A stretch of 64,000 nt of DNA from Flammula alnicola (Eukaryota > Basidiomycota > Agaricomycetes > Agaricales > Strophariaceae), in the NCBI GenBank assembly GCA_015499995.1, contig JADNRV010000201.1, positions 24,422 to 88,421 of the forward strand, read 5' to 3'. The position numbers and the translations under genes were made by a program. The notes beneath the pieces were generated by a model. That model was not told the origin of the DNA and did not search any database. It was given only the letters and a program-made list of their open reading frames with translations. Shown one piece after another: positions 22,578-32,846 of the stretch. The first letter of the stretch is position 1. Each line of letters opens with the position of its first letter.

Positions 22578-23495
22578 AGGGGCCCTAAATCGCGTCTCAA
22601 GGCACTCGAGGACGATCCTGATGCTGCTTATGCTGGCGTTGACGGTTCCTGCCCTCTGGGGTGGCAAGCCGCCACTGGTGTAATTATCAAACGGCAGGGC
22701 GCCCAGGTCTATTCTGAGTGTCATGCTGCCGGGAGGGCCTCGTCTACGGATGCGGAGCTCTTCGCTATTCGCGTTGCCCTCTCCAATGCTGTCGGCTTTG
22801 GGGATGTCAAACACATTACCATTTTCACTGATGCGATGCATGCTGCTCACCTGTCGGTGGACCCTTCACCACACTCCTTTCAGAGTCAGTCTCTGATGGT
22901 GTGTCGTGTACTCGAACCTTGGTTTGGGTGCTCGCCTGACCACAAGGTTACTTTTATCGAGTCTCCCTCTGATATGGAGTGGGGGATTCAAGATGAAGCA
23001 CACAATCTTGTTGCTGGTATGTGCAGTGTTGCCGTCACTCCTACCACCAAACTCTCCCTCCAGTATGTCTGCGATTTTGTGGACAAATCGGCACATGCGG
23101 ATTGGAAGACTCAGGTCTCCGATCAGCCTTATTTGCTGGGCTCTAATTTTATGAGCCTCCAAGGGTTAAACGGGGACCCTGTCCAGCCGACTCCCACTCG
23201 CGGGGGGCCTTGGCTTGAATCTGGCAACTTGAGTGTCTCGCTCTTTGCCCGCATGTGCTGTTTAATTATGAATCATGCACCGATCGGCTCGTACTATGAG
23301 CGGTTCCATATCAACGACCCTAGGGCCCTCAGTTGCGAGTGTGGGGTTTATTCTCAGACCTGCGATCATATATTCAAGTGCAAAAAGCAGCCTTGGACTC
23401 GCCGGAAGCCGAAACTTGTCTCGGAGCTGGCGACTTATCTATTGGAGCACCCTACAGTGTTCTCCTTCTCCCGGCACCCCACTGGAGCTGGATGA
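22578..23495 (+). CDS. LINE-type RNase H/zinc-knuckle protein, intact frame
   Basis: One uninterrupted frame of about 305 residues ends at TGA 23,495. The RNase H acids are visible in AYAGVDGSCPLGWQAATG, SSTDAELFAIRVALS and ITIFTDAMHAAHLSVD. The C-terminal knuckle is CECGVYSQTCDHIFKC. It aligns along its length with the LINE ORF2 tails at 1-1586 and 3205-4184 but lacks about 25 residues between DPDAA and YAGVDGS, so it comes from a diverged subfamily. It has no reverse transcriptase. The frame can be opened further upstream to 22,533, but that part has no counterpart in the sisters. Confidence 0.8.
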   Translation, partial: RGPKSRLKALEDDPDAAYAGVDGSCPLGWQAATGVIIKRQGAQVYSECHAAGRASSTDAELFAIRVALSNAVGFGDVKHITIFTDAMHAAHLSVDPSPHSFQSQSLMVCRVLEPWFGCSPDHKVTFIESPSDMEWGIQDEAHNLVAGMCSVAVTPTTKLSLQYVCDFVDKSAHADWKTQVSDQPYLLGSNFMSLQGLNGDPVQPTPTRGGPWLESGNLSVSLFARMCCLIMNHAPIGSYYERFHINDPRALSCECGVYSQTCDHIFKCKKQPWTRRKPKLVSELATYLLEHPTVFSFSRHPTGAG

Positions 23496-24066
23496 GGGAC
23501 TCTGGGCAGGGGGCGATTCTAGGTGCGGGCAGTCAAAGTGACTCACTGCCCATTGCATGTTTGTTCAGTGGAGCGATGGGTTTTGCAAGGGGCTCGGGGT
23601 CTGGTCATCCCAGATCTGGCTTGTCGGCCCTTGTGGGCGGCTCGTCCGAGACATCGTTCAGGACCCGGCTTGATGGACGGTGGTGGAGGTTCGTCTCCTG
23701 CTTAGCTATGACCACATTGATTTTACCATTTAATCGGGGAGGGCCTGGCAGGCTCTTCTCGCATCTGGAGGACCCCCCTGTCCATCTCAATACTCCTATC
23801 TGCCATTCATGTGGTAGCGTTAACAATGCCGCAACGACGGACAATCTGTAGTTGCGAGACTACTTACTTGGGTCTCAGGCGGCCGCGCCGTCTCGCCTGC
23901 GCTGCGCTCGTGCGCGTCGCATGCTCCCCAGCGAGCCTAATTCCTTTCTTTTCTTTTGTGTAATTACCGTTGCTCGTTTGTATTAGTTAGGGTCCGGACT
24001 GCTTTCGTGCCCCGGAATAAAATTGTTGATTTAAAAAAAAAAAAAAAAAAAGGCATGCGCACATTT

Positions 24067-24568
24067 CCTTGTGGCAGTGAGACATGATACGCACCTGCCT
24101 GCATTATTCCAACATGGGTTGGAGATATATTGAACACGAGGAGATTGATCATGCAATAGCACCTTGACAATGGCCAACTTTGGCCAAAATTTCTGGCTGG
24201 TCACAGGACACATGCTGACTGGCCGGTGCCAAAATTTCATCCACTCGGTCACAGGTCACACCCCAGGCTGAATTGATTGAAATAGTACAGTATTAGCATA
24301 AGTAATGCACGTCCGCATTGGACTGACAATAATGGAGGTGGGCAAGGCCGGTTCGGTTTCCATGATGCTTAGTCAGCAGATCAAATCAACAAACGTGTCT
24401 GATGCCTGTCCCTTCGCCTTTTTGTTTTGTTCTTCTCGTTTCTAAGTCTATCTACCTCAGAAACAAGTGCAAGGCATGCTATAATTCAACTACACTACTC
24501 TGTAACTATGTATTTGTGTCTGGGATGCATACATACAGATTCTGACACCCTCTTTGCAGCAGCAGCAA
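24067..24568. other. Non-coding stretch
   Basis: No gene was seen. The sequence includes paired words (TGGCCAACTTTGGCCAAAAT, and GGTCACAGG twice) that may belong to the end of an old element whose gene occupies 24,569-28,520. Confidence 0.4.
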
Positions 24569-27500
24569 TCATGATTCATCAACTTCATCCTCATCATCAT
24601 CTTCGTAGAAAGCAGAGACTGTTACATCAACATTGGCACTGGAGGTGTGTAAGGAGGGTATATGAGTTGCCCTCGGAGCAGGTACGTCTTGAATATATTG
24701 TTTGTAGGCTTTTGTAAGGTGACCTTGTTTTTTGGGCTTGTTCCCATGTTTAGATTTCTTAGGGATCTCGAGGTCGGCCTTGAGTGCTTGAAGAAGGTCC
24801 AACTGGTCATCAAGGTCGACAATGCAGAGGCCGCCAATCTTTTCAGTGCTAGTGATGAGCTCGAGGCTCTCCAGATGCCTTTGCTGTGCGTTGACTTTTT
24901 CCTTTCTTGCAGACACTTTCTGACACTTTTCTTCGACAACCTGAAGGTCATACACAACCTGTTCCTCCCTTTGTTTCTTTTCTAATCCACTAGCATCGAC
25001 CTCCCATGCCTTCTGCATGATGAAAGTATGATCTAAAGGTGTAAAGACAGCATCCATAAAATCTTGAGTGTCGTTCCATTTGAACATAGCCTTCACATTG
25101 TACTGATGTTGCGTTAGGCATGGCGTTTCACGTAAGTCCACTCAGAAGCTGCCTAGAGCACCCTCATTGGTGTCATTTGTTGATGGCATCCATGCCTGCT
25201 TGCACTCTTCTGGTGTTGCGCAATTGATCAATCCACCTGGCATGAATTCAGAGGAAAACTGAATCCAGGTTGCCAGTGCACCCTTGCAGAATGCAGCCAA
25301 CAACAGTTTCAAATGCGGAAGTGTGGGTGCGAGCTTGAGCACTGTGGCCACAGCTTCTGGTCTCTGCCATGGTTTTCCGTCAAAGGATGCAGTTTTCGGG
25401 TCCACATTGTCAGATATTAGGAGGTCCGGATCGTCGATGATTTTTTGGACAAAGTCTCGAACTTGGGTGTGCATTTTGCCGAGATCGAGAACATTGGTTT
25501 GCTCAGTGCCAGGTCCTCGTACCTTCCACATGTATGAATGTGTTACTGCTTGAGAATACAGAGTGAGGACGGCCAGTTCAGTGAGGGTTGGTTCATCATG
25601 CAGTGCATTAAACTAGGTTCAGAGCAAGCCGGTTGCTCTGGTCGCGAGTGCAAGCAGTGGCTCCTTCGCAGAAGGGGCTTGCGTCAAAGTCCATCAAAAA
25701 GATGTGTTTGCTTAATATGCTCGCTCTCACTCAAAAATGAATGCATAAACATAATTAAAAGTGTATCCTGTACTGAAAATATATTATAATATATGTATTC
25801 CTTCAAAACATAAGATATATAGAATTGACATACAGTAGAGCATGATGAGTGGACAAAACACACAAATTTATGAATCTTGGCCTATCATCATAGGTTTTAC
25901 ACCCAATTTTCTGGGGGTTGGGCACAGCTCCCTAGTTATATGTATTGCTAAGTCTAGATACTCATTTTGAACGTAAGAAACTTTCTTCCCTCTGAAATCG
26001 ATTTCTATTCACCAACTGGCTCACTGTGATTGCCTGTGTCACATGTGTCACAAATGCGCGGTCAGGCGTATGCACAGTGCGCCATGCTGCAAGGTCATAG
26101 CAAGGCGAATAAGACACTCAAATAACAAATTTAAGTACTCCTTCTGCACTGTAATGTCGTCTCAGAATCTCGAGCTCAACCTATTGTGGGATGCCATTTT
26201 TTCCTTTGTAATGAAACGCACTTGCTGGGGTTGTGCTGGGCCAATCACGTGACTTTCTAACAAAGGGATATTGCTCTTGTAACGAATATTATAGGCTCAA
26301 TAAGTGCACTACAGACACCAAAGTCTGAAAATGTTATTATCTATAGTATATGAGTCGTGGGCCAAAACTATCCAGTTGCAGCTTAAGATTTACTTTCTCT
26401 AGAAGGCAGGAAAGGAAATGGGGTCAAGTCACCTACTTAGACAGCTCACAGCTCAATAATAAAATTGTTTTAAAAAATTGTAAGTAGTACAAAATTTGTA
26501 TCGCATGTTCTACTCAAGAAAGCGCATAAAATTGGGTAAGTGCATATTGAACTGACTTCAAGCATTGGGAGCGACCAAACCCCCTCAATCGACGGACATT
26601 GATGCAAGCCCCTTGTCAGGTTTTGCTGAAAGCAACTATATACAAATAAACACTGGAAGCTGACAAGGGGCTTGATCTGAACCTAGCGTTAAACACATTG
26701 AGCTCGATATTTGTCCATGCTGATGCTTTCTTCTTGTCCTTTATCTGCAGCATGTAGCTTCTGTAGTCATCTAAATAAGTCAGCAGCTCTGCAGCCGCCT
26801 CTGCATGGCTTCCGAAACGAGTATTGTTGGTGTCAGGAAATCTTCGGATTGTTTTTCCAGCCAGGTGAGTGAAATAGAATACATGGCTATCCCCTTGATC
26901 TTTCTTATCATCCTTGTTGTTAAAGATCGCGCTGGCAATAGCAACCACTTTAATGCTGCCTCGTGTTGACGCCGCAATGGCCATTTCTTCTGCCTCTGTA
27001 AGCGGTGCAGATCCTCTGGATGGATCTAGGATTTTGTGAAGCGTGGCAGCGCTCTGTTTATTCGCAAGTAGAATGGGTGGTGTGTTTCCAGTGAGTTGCC
27101 ACCAGGCCATCATCTCCTTGTTCCCTCCTTCCGTACTATTCTGATCCTTGTGCATGCAACAGCCGGCTCATAAAAAGAGGTCAATATCTCATTTCTTGTC
27201 ATCTGGGAGCTCTTCGTATGCCTTCAGACCAAGTTCCATCTTCATTTCATAGACCAACTTTCTCTTGCTGGATCTGGTCAGCTGGTGAAAGCACGTTCCA
27301 TGCTTGAATTCCGCCTGCATCGGCAACCTTTTTCTCATTCCAGGTGATGTAATATTGCATAAGATTACTTGCTGATATGTTGTCCACTTCAGCTTCTGCT
27401 CCTAGTGTGAGAATAGATAGTTCTTGTTTCCAGGTGTTTATTGACGAGGCCGTTGATTTTTCTTTATTTGCATGATCTCTGTTCATGCCTTTCAATTTCC

Positions 27501-28520
27501 GTGCAAACTGGGTAAGTGTCAACTTCTGATCTGTTCATTGGGCTAAAGGACTTTCATTGAAGACACAACTGATGTCGTTGATTTTCTGGATCCAGCCGTC
27601 TTTCGATATGTCGCTAGATTGATCAACAGTCGAGTCCACCCCGAGAAGCCTTACTGCTGGTGTTTCTGACAGAGGACCATCAACATTGCTGTAATCTGGT
27701 ACTCGGAGGGCCACATGTCAGGATTCATAGGCATGCTTTCAATGAGATGTACCATCACTGCTGATTGTAAGGCCTATTGATATTAAGATTAGTTGACGAA
27801 CCCTGTCTGATTAGACCACCCACTTTTAGTTCATTTTATTTTATATCCAAGCTGAACTTTTGCGGCTATCGCTCCTTCAAGTATTGCATGTGAAACAAGC
27901 CTGCGGCTGATGGGATCCTTGATTGTGACACCGAAAAACTTGCCCATGCTTCGAATAAGGCAACCAACTTTCTGTTGAGAGCATCCAGAGTTGACTGCAG
28001 CACAGATCATTGAGCGCGCTTCTGGAGAGTACACTCCTTTCTCCTTGAGCTTGAAGTTGTGAGATTGACGTAGCTTCGCCTTTACCAGCTTGCTATCTAA
28101 TATCACAGGAGCCCTTGCGCATCATGCCTTCAGGGCTCGAATAATCTTACGTGTCAATTTTGATTGCTCTTGCTCCCTCGCCAGCTGCTCTTCTGTGTAT
28201 TGAAGCCCATTTGTCAACTCTTCCCGGTGTCGCAACTCCTTTTGCAAAACGGCTGCTTGTATCTTTGACTCTGCCTGTGGATTTGAATGTAGGACAACAA
28301 TTTGTTCATTGAGAAGTGTAATCTTGCTTGCCATGCGTTGATTTTTTCGTCGTTCATTTCTGTATTGTTTTTCCTTTTCATCTAGCTTCTTCTTGTCAGC
28401 CGTAGACACAGTAAGTCGTTGTGGTGTGATCTCGACTTTCTTGACTGTCTTGAAGCGGTTTGCCTGAGCATCTTCCCATTGCTGTATCTGAGCTTCCGAT
28501 TTCCTCTTCCCTGGCAGCAT
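24569..28520 (-). pseudogene. Decayed repeat-encoded gene of an Agaricomycete-type family
   Basis: Minus-strand frames in order form one multi-exon protein. A coiled-coil N-terminus starts at ATG 28,520 (MLPGKRKSEAQIQQWEDAQ). Next come 28,106-27,831 (YSPEARSMICAAVNSGCSQQ, LVSHAILEGAIAAKVQLGY), GLTISSDGTSH (about 27,770), AGCCMHKDQNSTEGGNKEMM (about 27,160), HVFYFTHLAGKTIRRFPDTN (about 26,860), a break at the MITE 25,614-26,685, then NALHDEPTLTELAVLTLYSQ and PSTNDTNEGALGSF (25,142). The C-terminus is charged (25,141-24,569). I recognise this as a recurrent uncharacterised family of Agaricomycete genomes but cannot name its superfamily. Several stops (TGA at expected Arg codons) and the MITE show it is dead. 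Confidence 0.7.
25614..26685. mobile_element. Mutator-like MITE, copy A (9-bp TSD)
   Basis: The terminal inverted repeats are TAGGTTCAGAGCAAGCC on the left and the complement TAGGTTCAGATCAAGCC on the right. The flanks are GCATTAAAC and GCGTTAAAC, a 9-bp duplication with one difference. Removing the 1,072-bp element and one duplication rejoins the host frame (NVF-NA to LHDEPT). It is the inverted sister of copy B at 29,167-30,229. There is no ORF of note. A 9-bp duplication is typical of Mutator-like elements. Confidence 0.88.
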
Positions 28521-29166
28521 GATAATGAGATGTCGTGATTTTTAATGGCTGTTTTGTTCTTAAAATCCTGATAGTTCATAGATAGTCATTGCTGTAGTTG
28601 TATAAATGAATGTGAGGGTTTCTGATGATTTGAATTGAAGACAATAGATTTTAGTATATCTGCCATTGAGTAAATCATCAAAGACACATACTATAGCTTC
28701 ATAATTGTAAGAATGAGATCTCTGTGTCTGTGAAATGAATAAATAAGTCGAGTTGACTGCTTCATGAAGCTGCTCGACACGCGGTCTGTCACACATCTGT
28801 CACACTTTCTCCCTGCTAAATTGCGCTCCACCATTGCCTCGTTAACTACTTAATGACGATTGCATTCCTTCCCCTGAAATTTGGCATGCAGCAATAAAAT
28901 CTATGTACAGAGAGTATGACCGGGGGAATTCTTGCTAACCTCAAATCTGCTTGAGTTCCATATTCTGATTTTCGGAGTTTTGAGAGTTTTTGGAAAAGCT
29001 CCGGGCATTACGGACTATCAATTATTTTATTGACATTCCACCCTCAACTTCAGGTTTTCCTTTGATGTGGAAGGAGGAGATACAATCAGCGCGAAGACGG
29101 TCAACTTACAGGGAGCCAAAGCTGTAAGTAAATATAGGCAAATAATGATCGGGCTGTAGGGCTTTG
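28521..29166. other. 5' flank of the decayed gene; no gene seen
   Basis: This is AT-rich sequence upstream of the ATG at 28,520, with no further coding segment recognised. It probably holds the promoter and one end of the element that carried that gene, but no terminal repeat was identified. Confidence 0.4.
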
Positions 29167-30229
29167 TAGGCTCGGATCAAGCCCTTTGTCAGCTTCCGGT
29201 GTTTATTTGTATATAGTTGCTTTCAGCAAAACCTGACAAGGGGCTTGCTTCAAAGTGCCACGATTGAGGGGGTTTGGTCGCTCGCGACGCTTAAAACCAG
29301 TTCGACACGCATTTACCTAATTATGCGCGCGTTCTTTAGTATAACATACGATACAAACAATGTACTACTCACACTTTTTTCAAACAACTTTATTAATGAC
29401 CTGTGAACTGTCTAAGTAGGTGTCTTGACCCCATTTCCTTTCCTGCCTTCTAGAGAGGGTAAATCTTAAATTTGGACTGTAGCAGTTTGGCATATCATTT
29501 TTGCAGTATATATAAGGATGGATCCCAAGCCTCTTGTGAATAGAGTTTGTATTGCTGTGGCAAAGAGCTGTATAGTAGCGTTGTGATATCGTTTTGCTTA
29601 CAAGTCACGTGATTAGATGACCCATAAGCGCCCTTTATCCCAAGTGAGATCGATTAATGATTTTTGCAAGATTGCTCTCTATACTCAGCACATCAATGGG
29701 CTCAAAACACCACACCAACCCATATACTCCCAAAAGACAGCCAACGCGCTTAGTGCACGGCGCGCCTTGCATAGGCCTGAACGCGCATATGTGACACATG
29801 TGACGCAACTCATCACGGTGAGCCGGTCGGTGAATGGAAACACATTTCCAACGGCGGGCAGTTCTATAACTTAAAAATGAGTATCTAGAACTTATAAAAC
29901 CTATAATGCGGGAGCATTGCCCAAGCGCCCTATGAATTGGTTGAAAACCTGCGATGATAAGTCGAAATTAAGAAATTTGCATGTTTCGGCCACACATAAT
30001 GCTCCACTGTAAACAATTTTTATGTATTTTTATTTTTGAGTAGATAGACACTTTAGAATACATTTTAACTACAGTATGTACTTTGACTTTTGTTTGTGCG
30101 TCAATTTTTGAGGGAGAGCGACAGGAATGAGTAAACCCCTGATTTTGATGGATTCTGAAGCAAGCCCCTTCTGCGAAGGAGCCGCTGCTTGCGCTCGCGA
30201 CCGGAGCACGTGGGCTTGCTCCGAACCTA
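29167..30229. mobile_element. Mutator-like MITE, copy B (perfect 9-bp TSD)
   Basis: The ends are TAGGCTCGGATCAAGCC and the complement of the right end, TAGGTTCGGAGCAAGCC. A perfect 9-bp duplication AGGGCTTTG flanks the element (29,158-29,166 and 30,230-30,238). It matches copy A (25,614-26,685) in opposite orientation along most of its length, including the GCAAGCCCCTTGTCAG...GCTGACAA subterminal hairpin arms. It is 1,063 bp long with no transposase. Confidence 0.9.
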
Positions 30230-30238
30230 AGGGCTTTG

Positions 30239-31892
30239 CCCACCTCCAACAATAATTGATAGTTTGTCAGTCTGATCAATGGATTGGATGGGGTCCCTAC
30301 ATATCCACATTTTCACTGGTATGATAAGTAAGTAATCATTACGGAATTTCTAAGGTACCAATTTAGCAATACAGGGACACCATTGCCGTGGCGCACTATG
30401 CAAGTGTCGGTTGGCTGTTGACGCGGAAACTCATGGTTCGTATGCTGGCTGGTTACTAGTGTACCTCCATTCCGCTGAGCGCACAGGCCGCATGCATCGC
30501 ACTGTCGACGTGTCTCTGTGCGCATATTGTGGTGTGATAAGAAGAGAAAGGGCGGGTGGTTCCGCCTGAGACCAAGCGTCGTTAAGGAGGCATGGTACGG
30601 GATGCCGCCCCGAGCCCCGTAAAATGGTTAAGCCTTTAGGGTATAAGTAACGAAGACACGCAGGAAAGGGAGGGTGATGTGGGTCATTGAGTAAGGAGTG
30701 GCAGGGAGCTCCAGCCTCCCGTCACGCGAGCACGAAGAAGGTTAGCGCCCCGAAATATCGCATGCGATCAATGAATGGGTGTCCTTTTCGAGCTGCATTT
30801 GGGATACCGCCGGTGGGACATATCCAGGGTGGACGCTGCTCGACTTATGGACTAGTACTTTTCTGTAACATTGCCCGAAGGTGGATTGACGTCGACGGTC
30901 GCCATGGCCGACGGTCAGGGTTTGGTTCGGAACTCGGAGCGGAGGACGTTGTGCGACAAGCAGAGAAACTGGCTCATGTTCGCTGGTTGAGCTGGAGACT
31001 GGAGCCATGAAGGCTGTAGTTGTGCCGAGAAATGTTTGCAAAGACCGCAATGAAAGATGAATGTTTGGACGTAAAGAATGGATCCGGACATGTAATTTTT
31101 TCGTCATTTATAGTTCCGATAAAATGAAACCTAGAAAGTTATGAAATGGTGCATTCAGTGTCACGAGAGATATGTAAAGGTGAGAGAAAGAAGATACCTG
31201 TAAAGAGCATTGATAAAGAGCAAGGCAGAAATTACATGTCGCTGGAGGGTTGGGCGGCTCTTTCATAAAAAGCTCAACGCTCTCAAGCGTTTGCTTACGC
31301 AACGTAACGCAAGGTTACGCTCGTTGTACCTGACGCTACCAAATGCGGGCAGAAAAGACTCCGGGGTTTGGGAGGAAACGCCACGTGACACTATTAGATT
31401 TGCTGACCCTTATTTTTTGTAGTGCCCCATTTCTTCAGATGTGTAACAATATTTTATATTTCAAGTTGGGGCGTCGCCGCGTCGAGGCTCGTCAGGAGAA
31501 ACGAAGATCGATGGCGACTGGTAGTGCCAGAGTAGCCCAATGCGCTGTAAGGGATTAGAAAGAGCCAGGTAATGATAATACGCTATTATTAATTTGATGC
31601 AATTTGTGAGCTGGTGGTGGAGGCGCCTGTCGGGGATAGACACGCGGAGAGGACGATAAGGGATCACCATGAATTCAGCCTTGAGGCGCAGTTGGTGACC
31701 GGTGAGGACTGTGGATCAGAATTGCAAGAAGAGGTGCGAGAATCGGTCGTAAGTGGGCGGTGCTTACGGAGATGTCGAAGGAGGTTGGGCAAGGGCCGGC
31801 AACATTGGTGGCGGATGCGGTAGCAGTTGAAATGCGTATGTATGGTGAGGACGGAAGCGGGTGAAGCAGGAAGGAGAGCACAGGATGGGGGT
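30239..31892. other. Intergenic stretch without a recognised gene
   Basis: Several frames of about 100 residues (for example 30,687-31,010 forward and 31,107-30,742 reverse) overlap on both strands, and none resembles a known family. The sequence is less AT-rich than the element-dense region to the left. A small gene or a lost first exon here cannot be excluded. Confidence 0.35.
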
Positions 31893-31901
31893 GGGTGAAT
31901 G

Positions 31902-32537
31902 GGATAAAACTATTCAGAAACCCCCTTTCTGCGAGAAACCCCGGGTTTCTACACTTTAAGCGAGAAACCCCATAAAGTCATTGTTTACATACAAATGAGC
32001 TTGCTTGTTGCCGACCAATGCCGAGGGTGACCTTGCCGTGTGATGCCGAACATGTCTTATGAGAGGCATTTCTGAGACTGCCTCTCCTTCAAGTTCCCGT
32101 CGTCGATTTCAACCACCACTTGGCCTTTCTTTTATCCTCATTAGATTAGTATAAATTCTTATGGTACACCTTTGTTATATCTGTTGGGATCCTTTCTAAT
32201 TCTCTCTTTCAGTACTTATATTTATCTGAATTCAATCTGCAGATGCGTCATCTGAATGTTTTTGCCGACTAAGAAGGTGTTGAGGCCTCCAATGGTCCCC
32301 TGAGCGCTGTCGCCATCTATCAGTGAAGACAGAAAACCACCTCTGCACCAGCCATTCCGCTCTTATGCATCTTCCGATGCGTTTTGCCACAAAGTCACGT
32401 GTGGCGAAAGTCGGGTACAACGCTTCGGAGTTTAAATCTCGGCATTTCTGCCGACGTTGTTTGTTCTCCCAGAAACGGGGTTTCTATATAAGCATTGGGG
32501 TTTCTCGCAGAAAGGGGGTTTCTGAATAGTTTTATCC
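31902..32537. mobile_element. Young MITE with perfect 41-bp TIR and 9-bp TSD
   Basis: The first and last 41 bases are perfect inverted repeats (31,902-31,942; 32,497-32,537) starting GGATAAAACTATTCAGAAAC. They are flanked by a perfect 9-bp duplication GGGTGAATG (31,893-31,901; 32,538-32,546). GAAACCCC boxes recur inside both ends. The 636-bp element has no ORF of note. It has inserted about 300 bp upstream of the FYVE-protein gene. Identity of ends and duplications marks a recent insertion. Confidence 0.93.
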
Positions 32538-32846
32538 GGGTGAATGTAGAGGCAAGGCGGGAGTTTGTTGAAGAGCGGGGAGAGAAAAGCACATGGGAAT
32601 TTACCGGATATAAAAGCAGAGTTTACGGGATTTGTCAAGGAAGCACACGACAGACGGGTGTACGTAAAGACGAAAAAATCATAAAAAAGGGAGAACGTCG
32701 GACGGGTGATGTGACTGTGTGACTGGGTGATGCCGGCGATTCATCCGATGAAACGACGATCTGGGATGGATCTGAGATGAGCCGGAAAGGGAAAGTAGTT
32801 TTGAATATAATCAGCCATCCACTCTACTGTCCTCCATCCCCAAACA

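Larger units (their letters stand above)
21487..24051 (+). mobile_element. Composite retroposon: tRNA-like head, LINE tail, 15-bp TSD
   Basis: The unit is bounded by a 15-bp direct repeat, GGCATGCACACATTT at 21,472-21,486 and GGCATGCGCACATTT at 24,052-24,066 (one difference). It starts exactly at a tRNA-like sequence and ends in a poly(A) run (24,033-24,051). In between lie about 1 kb of unrelated sequence with further tRNA-like fragments, an intact LINE-type RNase H/zinc-knuckle ORF and a 3' UTR shared with the other LINE copies. It therefore behaves like a giant SINE or chimeric retroposon that borrowed a LINE 3' end. The reverse transcriptase must have come from elsewhere. Confidence 0.8.

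Noticed and set aside
25614..30229. One 4.6-kb transposon with 1-kb terminal inverted repeats carrying the gene between them
   Set aside because: Each arm has its own complete TIR pair and its own distinct 9-bp target duplication, and copy A interrupts the gene rather than bounding it.
30687..31107. Overlapping frames of about 107 and 121 residues on opposite strands as a gene
   Set aside because: No domain, no codon pattern that favours one strand, and no splice sites linking to further exons.
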